64,000 nt of DNA from UBA9160 sp035489755. GTDB lineage: Bacteria; Myxococcota_A; UBA9160. Positions within the stretch are counted from its first letter, which is position 1. The number at the start of each line of letters is the position of its first letter. Both the position numbers and the translations under genes were made by a program. Positions 1 through 8,432 of this stretch are shown here, one piece after another. Below the pieces are notes generated by a model that worked only from the letters and a program-made list of their open reading frames with translations, was not told the DNA's origin and searched no databases. The stretch spans positions 186,001-250,000 of the forward strand of contig DATGZK010000077.1 in assembly GCA_035489755.1 (NCBI GenBank). Reading direction: 5' to 3'.

Positions 1-152
1 CCCGCTCAGAGACGGGGGATTTGCTGCGTGCGGCGGTGAGCGCCCTTGCGCAGTCTCTTCGAGGAGCCGGATCCCGCTCCTTTTCAGCGATTTCAGCTTG
101 TTGCCGAGCCGTGCGGTGGGACTCCTCGCCCGGCCGTGCTAACTCCTTCGGA

Positions 153-932
153 GTGTCTGTCCCCGGGCGTGTGCAGAGTGCTTTGCTGTTTTCCGACGTC
201 CACCTCGGCTGGGCGATCTGTTCTCGACATCACGCGCACTGGCTCCGTCACCTCTCCGAAGCCGTTGACGACGCGGAGCTGGTGGTGATGAACGGCGACG
301 TGGTCGACGGCTTCCGGCAAGTTCAGCGCGCGGGTGAAGAAGAGCTTGTGGCGCAGCTCGCGGAGCTGGCGGAAGGCTGGCGAAGGGAGGGGCGCTGCGT
401 CGTCTACATCGAGGGCAACCACGATGCGCTTCCGGGTCCATCGTCGCGCCTGCTCCCCGACCGCTGGCGCCTCGATTTCGAAACGCAGACGGGAGAACGC
501 GTTCGAGTTCTCCACGGCCATCGTTTCTCAGCGTCTGAGACGCTCTGGGAGAGTTACGATCGCGTGGGGCGCGGCCTCCTTTCGCTGGAGAATTTCGTCT
601 ACGGGCGATCCGCCACGCTGCGTTCGCTCTATCGATTCGGTCCGGGCTGGCTCGTTTCCGCCGTGGGCGCCCTCGAGTGCTTTCTTGGACGCAAGGCACT
701 GCCAAGGCGCCTCGCGCCGCTCATCGACGGGGTCGATGTTCTCGTGCATGGCCATATCCACTACGGGCCCGGCCGGGGTCGCATTGGCGACGTTCCTACC
801 TGGAGAACCGGCTCGTGGGTCTCTCCCGGGCACCTCAGGACCGCCGATCGCATGCTGCGCTACCGCAGCGGCCGGTTCGAGCGAATTGGCTGGTCCGGGG
901 GGCGCTGGCGCGCCTTCGACGACGGCCGATGA
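153..932 (+). CDS. UDP-2,3-diacylglucosamine diphosphatase-like metallophosphoesterase
   Basis: Calcineurin-like phosphoesterase of about 259 residues. The metal-binding blocks of the family are visible in order: FSDVHLG at the N-terminus, NGDVVDGF, EGNHDA and, near the C-terminus, VHGHIHYGP. This layout is that of LpxH-type and related UDP-diacylglucosamine hydrolases, which cleave the pyrophosphate of a lipid A precursor at the inner membrane, but the exact substrate cannot be read from motifs. I chose the GTG at 153 because the family core begins a few residues later; an in-frame TTG at 21 would add an Arg/Ser-rich tail unlike the family, and GTG 171 is also possible. The 3' end overlaps the convergent PAP2 gene by 73 bases. 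Confidence 0.72.
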   Translation: MSVPGRVQSALLFSDVHLGWAICSRHHAHWLRHLSEAVDDAELVVMNGDVVDGFRQVQRAGEEELVAQLAELAEGWRREGRCVVYIEGNHDALPGPSSRLLPDRWRLDFETQTGERVRVLHGHRFSASETLWESYDRVGRGLLSLENFVYGRSATLRSLYRFGPGWLVSAVGALECFLGRKALPRRLAPLIDGVDVLVHGHIHYGPGRGRIGDVPTWRTGSWVSPGHLRTADRMLRYRSGRFERIGWSGGRWRAFDDGR

Positions 933-1888
933 TCTCGCGGACCCACTCCAAATCGGAGCACCGGCAATAGAAGGGGCATGAAGGCAGCAAGCAGTGCACC
1001 CCCGATTAGGTCAATCACGTAGTGGAGCGACAGATAGACGGTGGAAAAGACAATGCCCACCACGAGCAAACTCATCGGAAGACGCCATCTCGGGAAGAGC
1101 CGCCAGCCGAGCGTGAAAAGAACGATCGACACGGCGGTGTGTCCACTCGGAAAGGCATCGAGTTGATTGAATTCGACGGCGTGAAGGAACCAGCGCAACC
1201 CCCTGCTTAGCCCTGCGCCCCCCAGAACCGTGGCTTCACGATCGATCGGGATCCGCGGACCCAACGTCGGGGTCACGAAGTAGCAGACGTAGGATACGAG
1301 AAAGGTGGCCACGACGGTGAACACGAAGGCATCGAACTCCATCCGCCTCCCGGCCCGGTAGAGCGCGACGCCCATCACGAGGGGAATGACGTAGTAGCTG
1401 AAGTAGAGAAGCGCCGCGGCATCGCTGAGCCACCAGGGCCTGCCCAGTGCGCCGTACCATGCCGCCGCAAGCCCGGGGAAGAGCTCGCGATCGAGCGCAG
1501 CGAGTCTCGCGTCCCAAAGGATCGGGTTCACCGCGGCGATCACGGGACCGGTCAGGCTGAAGGTGCACACCACCATGGGAACTGGGAAGAAGTCGTGGAT
1601 CACGCGACCGAGCCCCGAGCGTGCACCCCAAACGGCAACTCCGACGACGGCGATTGCCAGGATGCCGATCCCCAAGAGCAAAAAACCCGACTTCGGATCG
1701 CTCCAGACGGCAAGAGCAGCAAGGCCAGCGAGATAGGCGAGGGTGAGCCGATCCGTGGCCGTGAGAAGGTCAAGCGGAGCCCTTGCCGATCCCTCTTGCG
1801 AGCCGCGGTCGGGCCTTTGCTCTTGCGGAAGTCTCTCCCGCGGCGCCCCCCCCTCGGCCTCGCATCTGCCGAGGTCCCTTGTGCTCAC
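860..1888 (-). CDS. PAP2 superfamily phosphatase, multi-pass membrane protein
   Basis: Integral membrane protein of 342 residues. After a charged cytosolic N-terminus of about 45 residues come several hydrophobic helices, then the PAP2 signature: an Arg-containing block around GPRIPIDRE, DAFPSGHT, and a last block with SLHYVIDLIGG. These residues form the acid phosphatase site that hydrolyses lipid phosphates or transfers head groups; the topology with two long loops also resembles inositol-phosphorylceramide synthase relatives. The GTG start has a GGAAGGG ribosome site just upstream. The C-terminal tail is encoded inside the opposite-strand metallophosphatase gene. Pairing with a possible LpxH-like enzyme suggests envelope lipid phosphate metabolism, which is inference. 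Confidence 0.8.
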   Translation of the reverse strand: MSTRDLGRCEAEGGAPRERLPQEQRPDRGSQEGSARAPLDLLTATDRLTLAYLAGLAALAVWSDPKSGFLLLGIGILAIAVVGVAVWGARSGLGRVIHDFFPVPMVVCTFSLTGPVIAAVNPILWDARLAALDRELFPGLAAAWYGALGRPWWLSDAAALLYFSYYVIPLVMGVALYRAGRRMEFDAFVFTVVATFLVSYVCYFVTPTLGPRIPIDREATVLGGAGLSRGLRWFLHAVEFNQLDAFPSGHTAVSIVLFTLGWRLFPRWRLPMSLLVVGIVFSTVYLSLHYVIDLIGGALLAAFMPLLLPVLRFGVGPRDHRPSSKARQRPPDQPIRSNRPLR

Positions 1889-2004
1889 GGGGCCCTTCCA
1901 GGAGAGCTATCGCGCACGCTTCGCCTGCGCCCTTCGCGCTTGCTCTTTCTCCTGAAGCTCCACGAGACAACGCCAGAGGCGGAGATGAGGGGGGAGCGGC
2001 GGTC

Positions 2005-2586
2005 TCACAACTCATTCCTCTCGATCCACTTCGCGACGACAGGGGATTCGTGCTCCGCAAACGCATCGAGGAGCGCAGTCGGCTCCCTGGCGACGAGGAC
2101 GAGTCCCCGGTGAACCTCCTTCACAAAGCGCTCCTCCACTGCGCGATCGAGGAACATGAGCAGCGGGGTGAAATAGCTCTCCACATCGAGCAGCCCGCAG
2201 GGCTTTCGGTGAAGCCCGAGCTGCGCCCAAGTCACGATCTCAAAGAACTCCTCAAGCGTTCCCATGCCGCCGGGGAGGGCGATGAAGCCATCCGAAAGAT
2301 CCGCCATCACGGCCTTGCGCTCGTGCATGGATCCCACAATGCGGAGCGCTGTCAGACCCTCGTGCGCGATCTCCTTCTTGGCCAGTGCTTCCGGAATCAC
2401 ACCGACGACAGAGCCTCCCGCCTCAAGCGCGGCGTCCGCGAGAATGCCCATCAGGCCGACACTCGCGCCCCCATACACGAGACCGATGCGACGCTCGGCG
2501 AGCGTGCGGCCCAAGAGAGCGGCCGCCGCACGAAAGGACGGGCGCCCTCCCAGGCTGGAACCGCAGAAAACGCAAATCCGCTTCAC
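2005..2586 (-). CDS. LOG family protein (TIGR00730-type nucleoside monophosphate phosphoribohydrolase)
   Basis: Rossmann-like protein of 193 residues beginning with VKRICVFCGSS. The PGGMGTLEE motif, diagnostic of the LOG / cytokinin riboside 5'-monophosphate phosphoribohydrolase family, is intact, as is the upstream FGG/YGGASVGLMG loop. Family members release the base from a nucleoside monophosphate; the physiological substrate in bacteria outside plant-associated species is often unclear. The GTG at 2586 is preferred over the longer reading because it starts exactly at the family N-terminus and has GGAG about 11 bases upstream. It precedes the PAP2 gene in the same direction (116-base gap). 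Confidence 0.85.
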   Translation of the reverse strand: MKRICVFCGSSLGGRPSFRAAAALLGRTLAERRIGLVYGGASVGLMGILADAALEAGGSVVGVIPEALAKKEIAHEGLTALRIVGSMHERKAVMADLSDGFIALPGGMGTLEEFFEIVTWAQLGLHRKPCGLLDVESYFTPLLMFLDRAVEERFVKEVHRGLVLVAREPTALLDAFAEHESPVVAKWIERNEL

Positions 2587-2752
2587 GTCGTGCGCTCCGG
2601 AGTCTCTGCTGCGACACACTACCCGACAGGACAACCGCTGCGCTCGCGCGCACACCCAGAACTGCACGCCCCTCAAGGAACTCAAGCAGCTCCCCCCGCG
2701 CGCGGCGACACTCGAAGAGAGATGGCGGCATCACAAGGGGTGGCCGCGCGCG

Positions 2753-4324
2753 CTACCGGTTCCCAGTGGGCCGACGCGCCCCGTCGGCCGCGTCGCCAAG
2801 AGGACCCGGGCCGTCCTCCCCGCGCGTCCCTTTGGAGCTCGTCGACAGCGGCTCCTCGCGTGCGAACTTGACGAGGCGGCCGCCCTCCAGCCGCGTCCCC
2901 GGCTCGAGCGCGTTCGCGATAGCGATCTGTTCCGGGCTCCAGACGTTGCGGACGCGCGCGCCGAGTTCCTCGATGGTCTCTCCGGCGAGAGCCTTGGCGA
3001 GTCGCAAACGCCTTTGCAAGATGCGTGCGCGCTCAGCCGGCGAAAGCGCACCGAAACTCTCGGCAGTCTTTTCGAACTCGGGCGCGCGCTCTTTGAAGAC
3101 GGAGGCGCGGGCGAGTCCAGTCACGCGATAGATCCCCTCTCGGTAGGCGATGAAGCTGAGCAGGACCGGCACCCCTCCGCCCTGGGTCTGCGCCACGCCG
3201 AGCACGCGGAAGGCTTCAAGCCCGGAAACGAGCAGGGCTCCAGACTGCGACACGTCGATGCGTTGCGCTGCGACGAATGCCTCAGCCGCGGCTCGCGGGT
3301 CCGTCCCCCGCCCCTCAAACTCGAGGGCGACCACCGCATCCTGCGTCGGGGAGACGGCTCCCACAGCCGTTCTGCCGTTGCTCGTCTTCCACTCCTCCGG
3401 GAATCGGATGTGGAAGGCCAGCTCGGGATGCAGGAAGGTCGTCTCTTCGAAAATGCCTTGACGGGCATCCGCACCCAGGACGAGCCCGTCGAGCTTCTCG
3501 AGAAACGCCGCGCGCGAAGGAGCAAGGGGCTTTCCCGGTGAGGTCGCGAGCTCGCCCGCGAATGTTTCCGTGGTCGACACGCGCTCGGGCGTCGAGGGGT
3601 GCGAATCGAAGAAGCTCGCACGCCTCGACCCCTTCGCTTCGTAGGTCGTCTCCCTTTCGAGTGTGGTGAGAAACGCGGTCATTCCAGCGGGGCCGTAGCC
3701 TGCTCGCGCGGCCAACTCTTGGCCGAGCTTGTCCGCTTCCTGTTCTTGATCTCGGCTGTAGGCGGCAAGAAGGCCAGAGGTCGCGGTTTGGCCGATCGAC
3801 CCCACGAGCGCTGCGGCCTGGCTCCCTCCCACGATCCCCGCCGCCAAGGCGGTGAGGCCCGTTAGGAAACTCCCGGGGAGGGCACGGGTCTCGCGCTGGG
3901 CCGCGTGGCGCGCCAGCACGTGGCCGATTTCGTGACCGAGCACGTTCGCGAGCTCGTCCTCCGAGTTCGAGATCGCGAGCAGACCGCGAGACACATACAC
4001 ATAACCACCCGGAAGCGCGAAGGCGTTGGGCTCCTGCATGTCCACCACGTGGAACTCAAAATGCTGATCGGGGCGAACCGAAACCCGAACCAGGCGCTCG
4101 CCGACGGCGCCAACGTACGCGGCGAGTTGCGGGTCATCGACGAGCCCCATCTCCTGAATCACCTGGTCCGCGGCTTCGCGTCCGAGCTGGGCTTCGCGTG
4201 CCTCCGACATCAGAATCAGCTGCGGCTTGCCCGTCGCAGGATTGATCGCGCACCCCGCCGCGACAACGAGTGCAGTCGCGGCAACGAAAAGACGCGACGC
4301 AAAAAAATTGGCTCGTGCGCGCAT
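2753..4324 (-). CDS. M48 family metalloprotease, lipoprotein
   Basis: Exported zinc protease of 523 residues. A short signal with a lipobox ending in AAGC puts the lipidated Cys at position 25, so the protein is probably anchored to a membrane on the periplasmic side. The HEIGHVLARHAAQRE segment carries HExxH, and QEQEADKLG downstream provides the third zinc ligand. The C-terminal half is a separate domain, ending in a LysM-like stretch (ETIEELGARVRNVWSPEQI). Relatives (YfgC/BepA, LoiP) degrade misfolded outer-membrane proteins. The ATG at 4324 is chosen because everything upstream is Arg-rich antisense sequence. It is divergent from the next gene, only 26 bases away. Confidence 0.88.
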   Translation of the reverse strand: MRARANFFASRLFVAATALVVAAGCAINPATGKPQLILMSEAREAQLGREAADQVIQEMGLVDDPQLAAYVGAVGERLVRVSVRPDQHFEFHVVDMQEPNAFALPGGYVYVSRGLLAISNSEDELANVLGHEIGHVLARHAAQRETRALPGSFLTGLTALAAGIVGGSQAAALVGSIGQTATSGLLAAYSRDQEQEADKLGQELAARAGYGPAGMTAFLTTLERETTYEAKGSRRASFFDSHPSTPERVSTTETFAGELATSPGKPLAPSRAAFLEKLDGLVLGADARQGIFEETTFLHPELAFHIRFPEEWKTSNGRTAVGAVSPTQDAVVALEFEGRGTDPRAAAEAFVAAQRIDVSQSGALLVSGLEAFRVLGVAQTQGGGVPVLLSFIAYREGIYRVTGLARASVFKERAPEFEKTAESFGALSPAERARILQRRLRLAKALAGETIEELGARVRNVWSPEQIAIANALEPGTRLEGGRLVKFAREEPLSTSSKGTRGEDGPGPLGDAADGARRPTGNR

Positions 4325-4350
4325 CTCACCCTCCGTGGCTATGATCGCCG

Positions 4351-5310
4351 ATGATGGCCTTAGCCGCCTCCTTTCGCGCGCTCCGCGCTCCTCTTCTAGC
4401 CGCGCTCTGCGCTCTTCTTGCAGGGCTCCCCCCCTCTCAGGCGGGCGCCCAAGGCATGCTGAACCACCCGCTCCCAAAAGGCCCGCGTCCCCTGCACGAG
4501 ATTGCGGCGAATGCAGATGCGATCGCGATCGGAACCGTCGGCAGTGTCTCCGAAAGCCGCATCCGGGTGCACGACGCCATCGACGTGACTGGACCCGTCC
4601 CTTCCGACTTTGACGTGAAGCGTGCTCCGTCCAACGCACCCGTCTTCCAGACCGGCGATCGTGCTCTATTTTTTTTGCGCGGAGCCCGTCCCCCCTATCT
4701 CCTTGCCGACGATCCGAAGGAAAACATCGTGATCCCCGCCGGCGGCGAGGTGGAGTGGATCCTTGCCATGCGCACTTTCGCGGACGCGCGCCACGATCCC
4801 GCTCAGCTCCGGACGCTCTACTTTGCGTGGATCGACGGGGAAAACGGAACGTTGCGGGATCTGGCGGTGCGCGGCCTTGCAGATCCGGCGGCGCCCTTTC
4901 AGCCGATCTCGCCAGATCTCTTGACGGAAAGGGCGCGGCGCGCGCTGGACCCGGCGGCCAGCTCCGCGGTGCGCGAGGCCTCCGCGAGCGTGGCGCTGCT
5001 CTCCGCCGAGAGCTACGCACGCTTGCTCCACGATGTGCTTGAGCCCGGTGCTGCCATCGATGCAGGCGTGTACGAGACGGCGTTGCAGGGTGCGCTCTTG
5101 CGGCGGCCCGATGCGCTCGAGCTCAGCGCGGCCCTCGGCCGTGGGCTGCGCAGCGAGGATGCGGCGGTCCGGACGATCGCCGTCCGTTACGCGGCGAATG
5201 TCTCGGATCCCGCGCTCGCAAGCGAGGTGGAAAAGCTGGCCGAGCAAGACCCCGATCCGGGCGTGCGACAAGCCGCGGCCCGGGCGCTCGCCAGCAAGCG
5301 CGAGCGCTAG
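4351..5310 (+). CDS. Exported hypothetical protein with HEAT-like C-terminus
   Basis: 319 residues. The N-terminus is a clear signal peptide: Arg, a long Leu/Ala helix and a likely cleavage near AGAQG around residue 35. Residues about 45-160 form a beta-rich region that opens with a HEIAANADAIAIG block, reminiscent of small exported proteins that begin with an 'ADAIVIG' strand. The last 100 residues are short paired helices with repeated Ala/Val/Leu spacing and DPDPGVRQAAARAL, typical of HEAT repeats. I do not recognise a named family. Its stop codon shares the CTAG tetranucleotide with the stop of the convergent ppk gene. A periplasmic scaffold role is only inference. Confidence 0.7.
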   Translation: MMALAASFRALRAPLLAALCALLAGLPPSQAGAQGMLNHPLPKGPRPLHEIAANADAIAIGTVGSVSESRIRVHDAIDVTGPVPSDFDVKRAPSNAPVFQTGDRALFFLRGARPPYLLADDPKENIVIPAGGEVEWILAMRTFADARHDPAQLRTLYFAWIDGENGTLRDLAVRGLADPAAPFQPISPDLLTERARRALDPAASSAVREASASVALLSAESYARLLHDVLEPGAAIDAGVYETALQGALLRRPDALELSAALGRGLRSEDAAVRTIAVRYAANVSDPALASEVEKLAEQDPDPGVRQAAARALASKRER

Positions 5311-7439
5311 GCCGTGACGACCTCGATGACAGGCGTGGTGAGGCTCTGGCGCATGAGGACCTCCTGGGCACGAATCCCTTCCTTAGGCTCCGTGCGGCGG
5401 TGAGAGCCGTCCGGCAGAATCACCCGGGCCTTCAAATCGTCACGCAGGTACACATCCAGAATGCCTTGGAGGCGCTCGCAGAGGGCGGGCGCGCGGACCC
5501 GGCACATCACCTCAACCCTGCGGTCGAGGTTGCGGGGCATCCAGTCGGCGCTCCCGATCCAGAACTCAGGCTCTAGTCCCGTGTTCTCAAAGCGCACAAC
5601 GCGGCTGTGCTCCAGGAAACGGTCCACGATGGAGCGGACGCGGATATTTTCCGACACGCCCGGGAGGCCCGGCCGCAGGCAGCAGATGCCACGCACGATG
5701 AGGTCGATCGAGACGCCCGCCTGCGAGGCCCTGTAGAGCGCGCGGATCACCTCTTCGTCCTGGACCGCGTTCAACTTCGCCACGATGCTTCCCGGCCGAC
5801 CGGCGCGCGCATTCTTCGCCTCGCGATCGATGCGTTCCAACATGCCGCGTCGCAGGGTAAAGGGTGCAACCAAGAGATTCTGAAACTCCGGAGGGCGTCC
5901 GAGGCTCGTGAGCGTGTTGAAGACCGTCGCCACCTCTGCAGTCACTTCCGGATCGGCGGTAAAGATCCCAAGATCGGTGTAGATGCGTGCGGTCGCAGGA
6001 TTGTAGTTGCCGGTCCCAAGGTGCACGTAGCGGCGGATCCCGTCTTCCTCCCGCCGTACCACAAGCGACAGCTTGCAATGGGTCTTAAGACCGACCAGGC
6101 CGTAGACGATCTGGATGCCAGCCTCTTCCATCCGCCGGGCCCAGCGGATGTTCGCCTCCTCATCAAAGCGTGCCTGGAGTTCCATCACCACGGTCACCTG
6201 CTTGCCGCTTTCTGCCGCAAACACGAGGGCGCGCGCGATGGGAGAATCGTGGCTGGTACGGTAGAGCGTTTGCTTGATCGCAAGCACGTCAGGGTCCCGC
6301 GCGGCCATGTCGATGAAGTCGACGACGCTTGAGAATGAATCAAATGGGTGATGCAGGAGCACGTCGCCTCGGCGGATCACCTTCAGGACATCCTCGGATT
6401 CACGCAGCAACGGGTGGACCGGCGGGATGAAGACTGGAGCCTTGAGCTTGTCGTTGTCTTCGAGGCGCACGAGTTCTTGGAGCCGCGAAAGATTGACGGG
6501 GCCCTGGCACTCCTGCAGGTCCGAAGGCTCGAGGGAAAAGACCGAAAGCAGCGCGTGTTTCAGGCGATCGCCGACGGGTGTGCGCACCTCAAGCCGGACT
6601 GCCTCGCCGCGCCGGCGCCGCCGCAGCTCCTGCTCGATTGCCGTGAGCAGGTTCTCAACCTCCTCCTCGTCCACGTACAAGTTGCTGTTCCGGGTGACCC
6701 GGAATGCCGTGTGGTCAAGGATCGGGATGCCCGGGAAGAGCCTGGGCAGGCTCCAGCGGATTACGTCCGCCAAGAAGACGTAGCAGCGCTGCCCGTTGCG
6801 CGGGGGCAATCGCACGATGCGCGCGAGGACGCTCGGGGCCTGGACCACGGCGAGCCGCTCAGGCTGCTCGGAATCGTCGGTCCGCAGAAGCGCGGCGATC
6901 GACAGGCTCTTGCTCGAGACGTGAGGGAAAGGATGGGCGGGGTCGACGGCAATTGGGGTTAGGACCGGGAACACTTCGCGGTCGAAGTACGCCGTGAGCC
7001 ACGCGGCGTCCTCCGGCTCGAGCGCCGTCGGCCGAACGATTCGGACGTTCTCCTTCTCGAGCGCAGGAAGGAGCTCATGCAGCCAGCAGTCGTATTGCTC
7101 CGCCACCATCTCGCGGATCGAGATATCGATCGCGTGGAGCGCTTCGGCGGGAGACAGACCGTCTGGGTTGCGATCTGCGACTCCTGCTTCGGCCTGCTGG
7201 CGCAGACCCGCCACTCGCACCTCCAGGAACTCAGACAGGTTCGAGTCCACGATCGCCAAGAATTTCATGCGCTCGAGCAGCGGGTTCTGGGGGTCGCGGG
7301 CCTCCTCCAGAACGCGGCGGTTGAAGCCGAGCCACGAGAGCTCCCGGTTCGTGAACCACTCCGGGTGGCTGTCGGAGCGGGCGTCTTGCGCCTCGCTTGT
7401 GACGGGCATGGTCGATTTGATCGGCTGAACGGAGGCCAC
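5307..7439 (-). CDS. ppk1: Polyphosphate kinase 1
   Basis: Full-length PPK1 of 710 residues, the enzyme that reversibly polymerises the gamma phosphate of ATP into polyphosphate. The N domain starts with FTNRELSWLGFNRRVLEEA, the family hallmark. The C-terminal phospholipase-D-like domains carry both histidines: GLKTHCKL and HLGTGNYNPATARIYTD, the first of these pairs matching the phosphorylated His region. The GTG start at 7439 has AAGGA 9 bases upstream, better than the internal ATG at 7409. It lies 26 bases downstream of the ApaH-like phosphatase in the same direction, so the two are probably cotranscribed. This suggests a phosphate or stress-nucleotide unit. Confidence 0.96.
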   Translation of the reverse strand: MASVQPIKSTMPVTSEAQDARSDSHPEWFTNRELSWLGFNRRVLEEARDPQNPLLERMKFLAIVDSNLSEFLEVRVAGLRQQAEAGVADRNPDGLSPAEALHAIDISIREMVAEQYDCWLHELLPALEKENVRIVRPTALEPEDAAWLTAYFDREVFPVLTPIAVDPAHPFPHVSSKSLSIAALLRTDDSEQPERLAVVQAPSVLARIVRLPPRNGQRCYVFLADVIRWSLPRLFPGIPILDHTAFRVTRNSNLYVDEEEVENLLTAIEQELRRRRRGEAVRLEVRTPVGDRLKHALLSVFSLEPSDLQECQGPVNLSRLQELVRLEDNDKLKAPVFIPPVHPLLRESEDVLKVIRRGDVLLHHPFDSFSSVVDFIDMAARDPDVLAIKQTLYRTSHDSPIARALVFAAESGKQVTVVMELQARFDEEANIRWARRMEEAGIQIVYGLVGLKTHCKLSLVVRREEDGIRRYVHLGTGNYNPATARIYTDLGIFTADPEVTAEVATVFNTLTSLGRPPEFQNLLVAPFTLRRGMLERIDREAKNARAGRPGSIVAKLNAVQDEEVIRALYRASQAGVSIDLIVRGICCLRPGLPGVSENIRVRSIVDRFLEHSRVVRFENTGLEPEFWIGSADWMPRNLDRRVEVMCRVRAPALCERLQGILDVYLRDDLKARVILPDGSHRRTEPKEGIRAQEVLMRQSLTTPVIEVVTA

Positions 7440-7465
7440 GGTGGATTCCTTCGCGCCGGCGCGCC

Positions 7466-8323
7466 CTAGCGCTCCCCCGCCCCCGGCTCAGTGACATAGC
7501 GGCGGTGGGCTCTCACTTGCAAGAAGCGGTCATCCGGAACGCCAAAGGGGTCGGTGGCGCGCGGATCGGGCATCCAGGCGGTCAGGAAGCCGTCGCGACC
7601 GCGGGCGTGGTGCACGCAGCCGGTGTCCAGACCACGCAACCGCTTGGCGACGTGGAGTCCCTGCAAGGACCAGTGCCCATACACGATGCCGTAGGGGTGA
7701 CCCCTCGCGCTCCAGCGCCGGTGCCATGCGTCCTGGGGGTCGGGGGGCTCGTCTTTCGACCAGCTCCCACGGCCGTCCACGCTTCGGATACAGGTGAACC
7801 GGTCGAGGACGTCCCGGTCCGTGTCGGTGGCCCGCGCCGCCCCGAGGAGCCCCCAAGCCGTCTCCGGGTCCGCCGCTCCCAGCCGTTCTTCCACGCGCCG
7901 CGCCCGCTTCTCGATCTCCGGCAGATCCCAGTCCGGGTGGACACCCGCGTGGACCATGGCGAAGGGTCGGCTCCCGAGAACCCCGGTTTCCACCAAGGGA
8001 CGACGGCGGAGCCACTCCACCCAGAACGAGAGGTCCGGTGAGTCCAGAATGTCGTGGAAGGTATCGAGGGGCCGCAAGGGGCGGTGGCCAAGGGCAGACT
8101 GCAAGAGTCCCACCTCGTGGTTGCCAAGCACGTAATGGGCGCGGCCACGCTCGACGAGGCCCGCGACCCGCTCGAGCAGACGCAGGTTCTCGGGTCCCCG
8201 GTTCACCAGGTCGCCCACCAGCCACAGTTCATGGCGGTCCCCAAAGCGACAGCGAATCCGGCCGAGCAGCTCTTCGAACTCGACAGCGCAGCCCTGAACA
8301 TCACCGATAAACACGGGTTGCAC
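7466..8323 (-). CDS. ApaH/PrpE-type metallophosphoesterase (diadenosine tetraphosphatase-like)
   Basis: 285-residue serine/threonine-phosphatase-fold protein. Metal-binding motifs in order are FIGDVQG, WLVGDLVNRGP, YVLGNHEVGLL, MVHAGVHPDWDL and YGHWSLQG. The replacement of the classical GD.HG by GDVQGC is the feature of symmetrical bis(5'-nucleosyl)-tetraphosphatase (ApaH), which hydrolyses Ap4A to two ADP, and the length (about 280) fits. GTG start. It is the first gene of a likely two-gene unit with ppk1. It could also be a PrpE-like enzyme; ApaH is the better fit by motif and size. Confidence 0.83.
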   Translation of the reverse strand: MQPVFIGDVQGCAVEFEELLGRIRCRFGDRHELWLVGDLVNRGPENLRLLERVAGLVERGRAHYVLGNHEVGLLQSALGHRPLRPLDTFHDILDSPDLSFWVEWLRRRPLVETGVLGSRPFAMVHAGVHPDWDLPEIEKRARRVEERLGAADPETAWGLLGAARATDTDRDVLDRFTCIRSVDGRGSWSKDEPPDPQDAWHRRWSARGHPYGIVYGHWSLQGLHVAKRLRGLDTGCVHHARGRDGFLTAWMPDPRATDPFGVPDDRFLQVRAHRRYVTEPGAGER

Positions 8324-8432
8324 GGCGCGAGCTTAGCGATTCCCCAGCTAAGATGAGCCCCCCGGAGGCCCTGTCACGGGAACTTCTTCTGGAAAGCGTC
8401 CCCGAAGCGAAAACGACACCCGGGAGGTGGGC

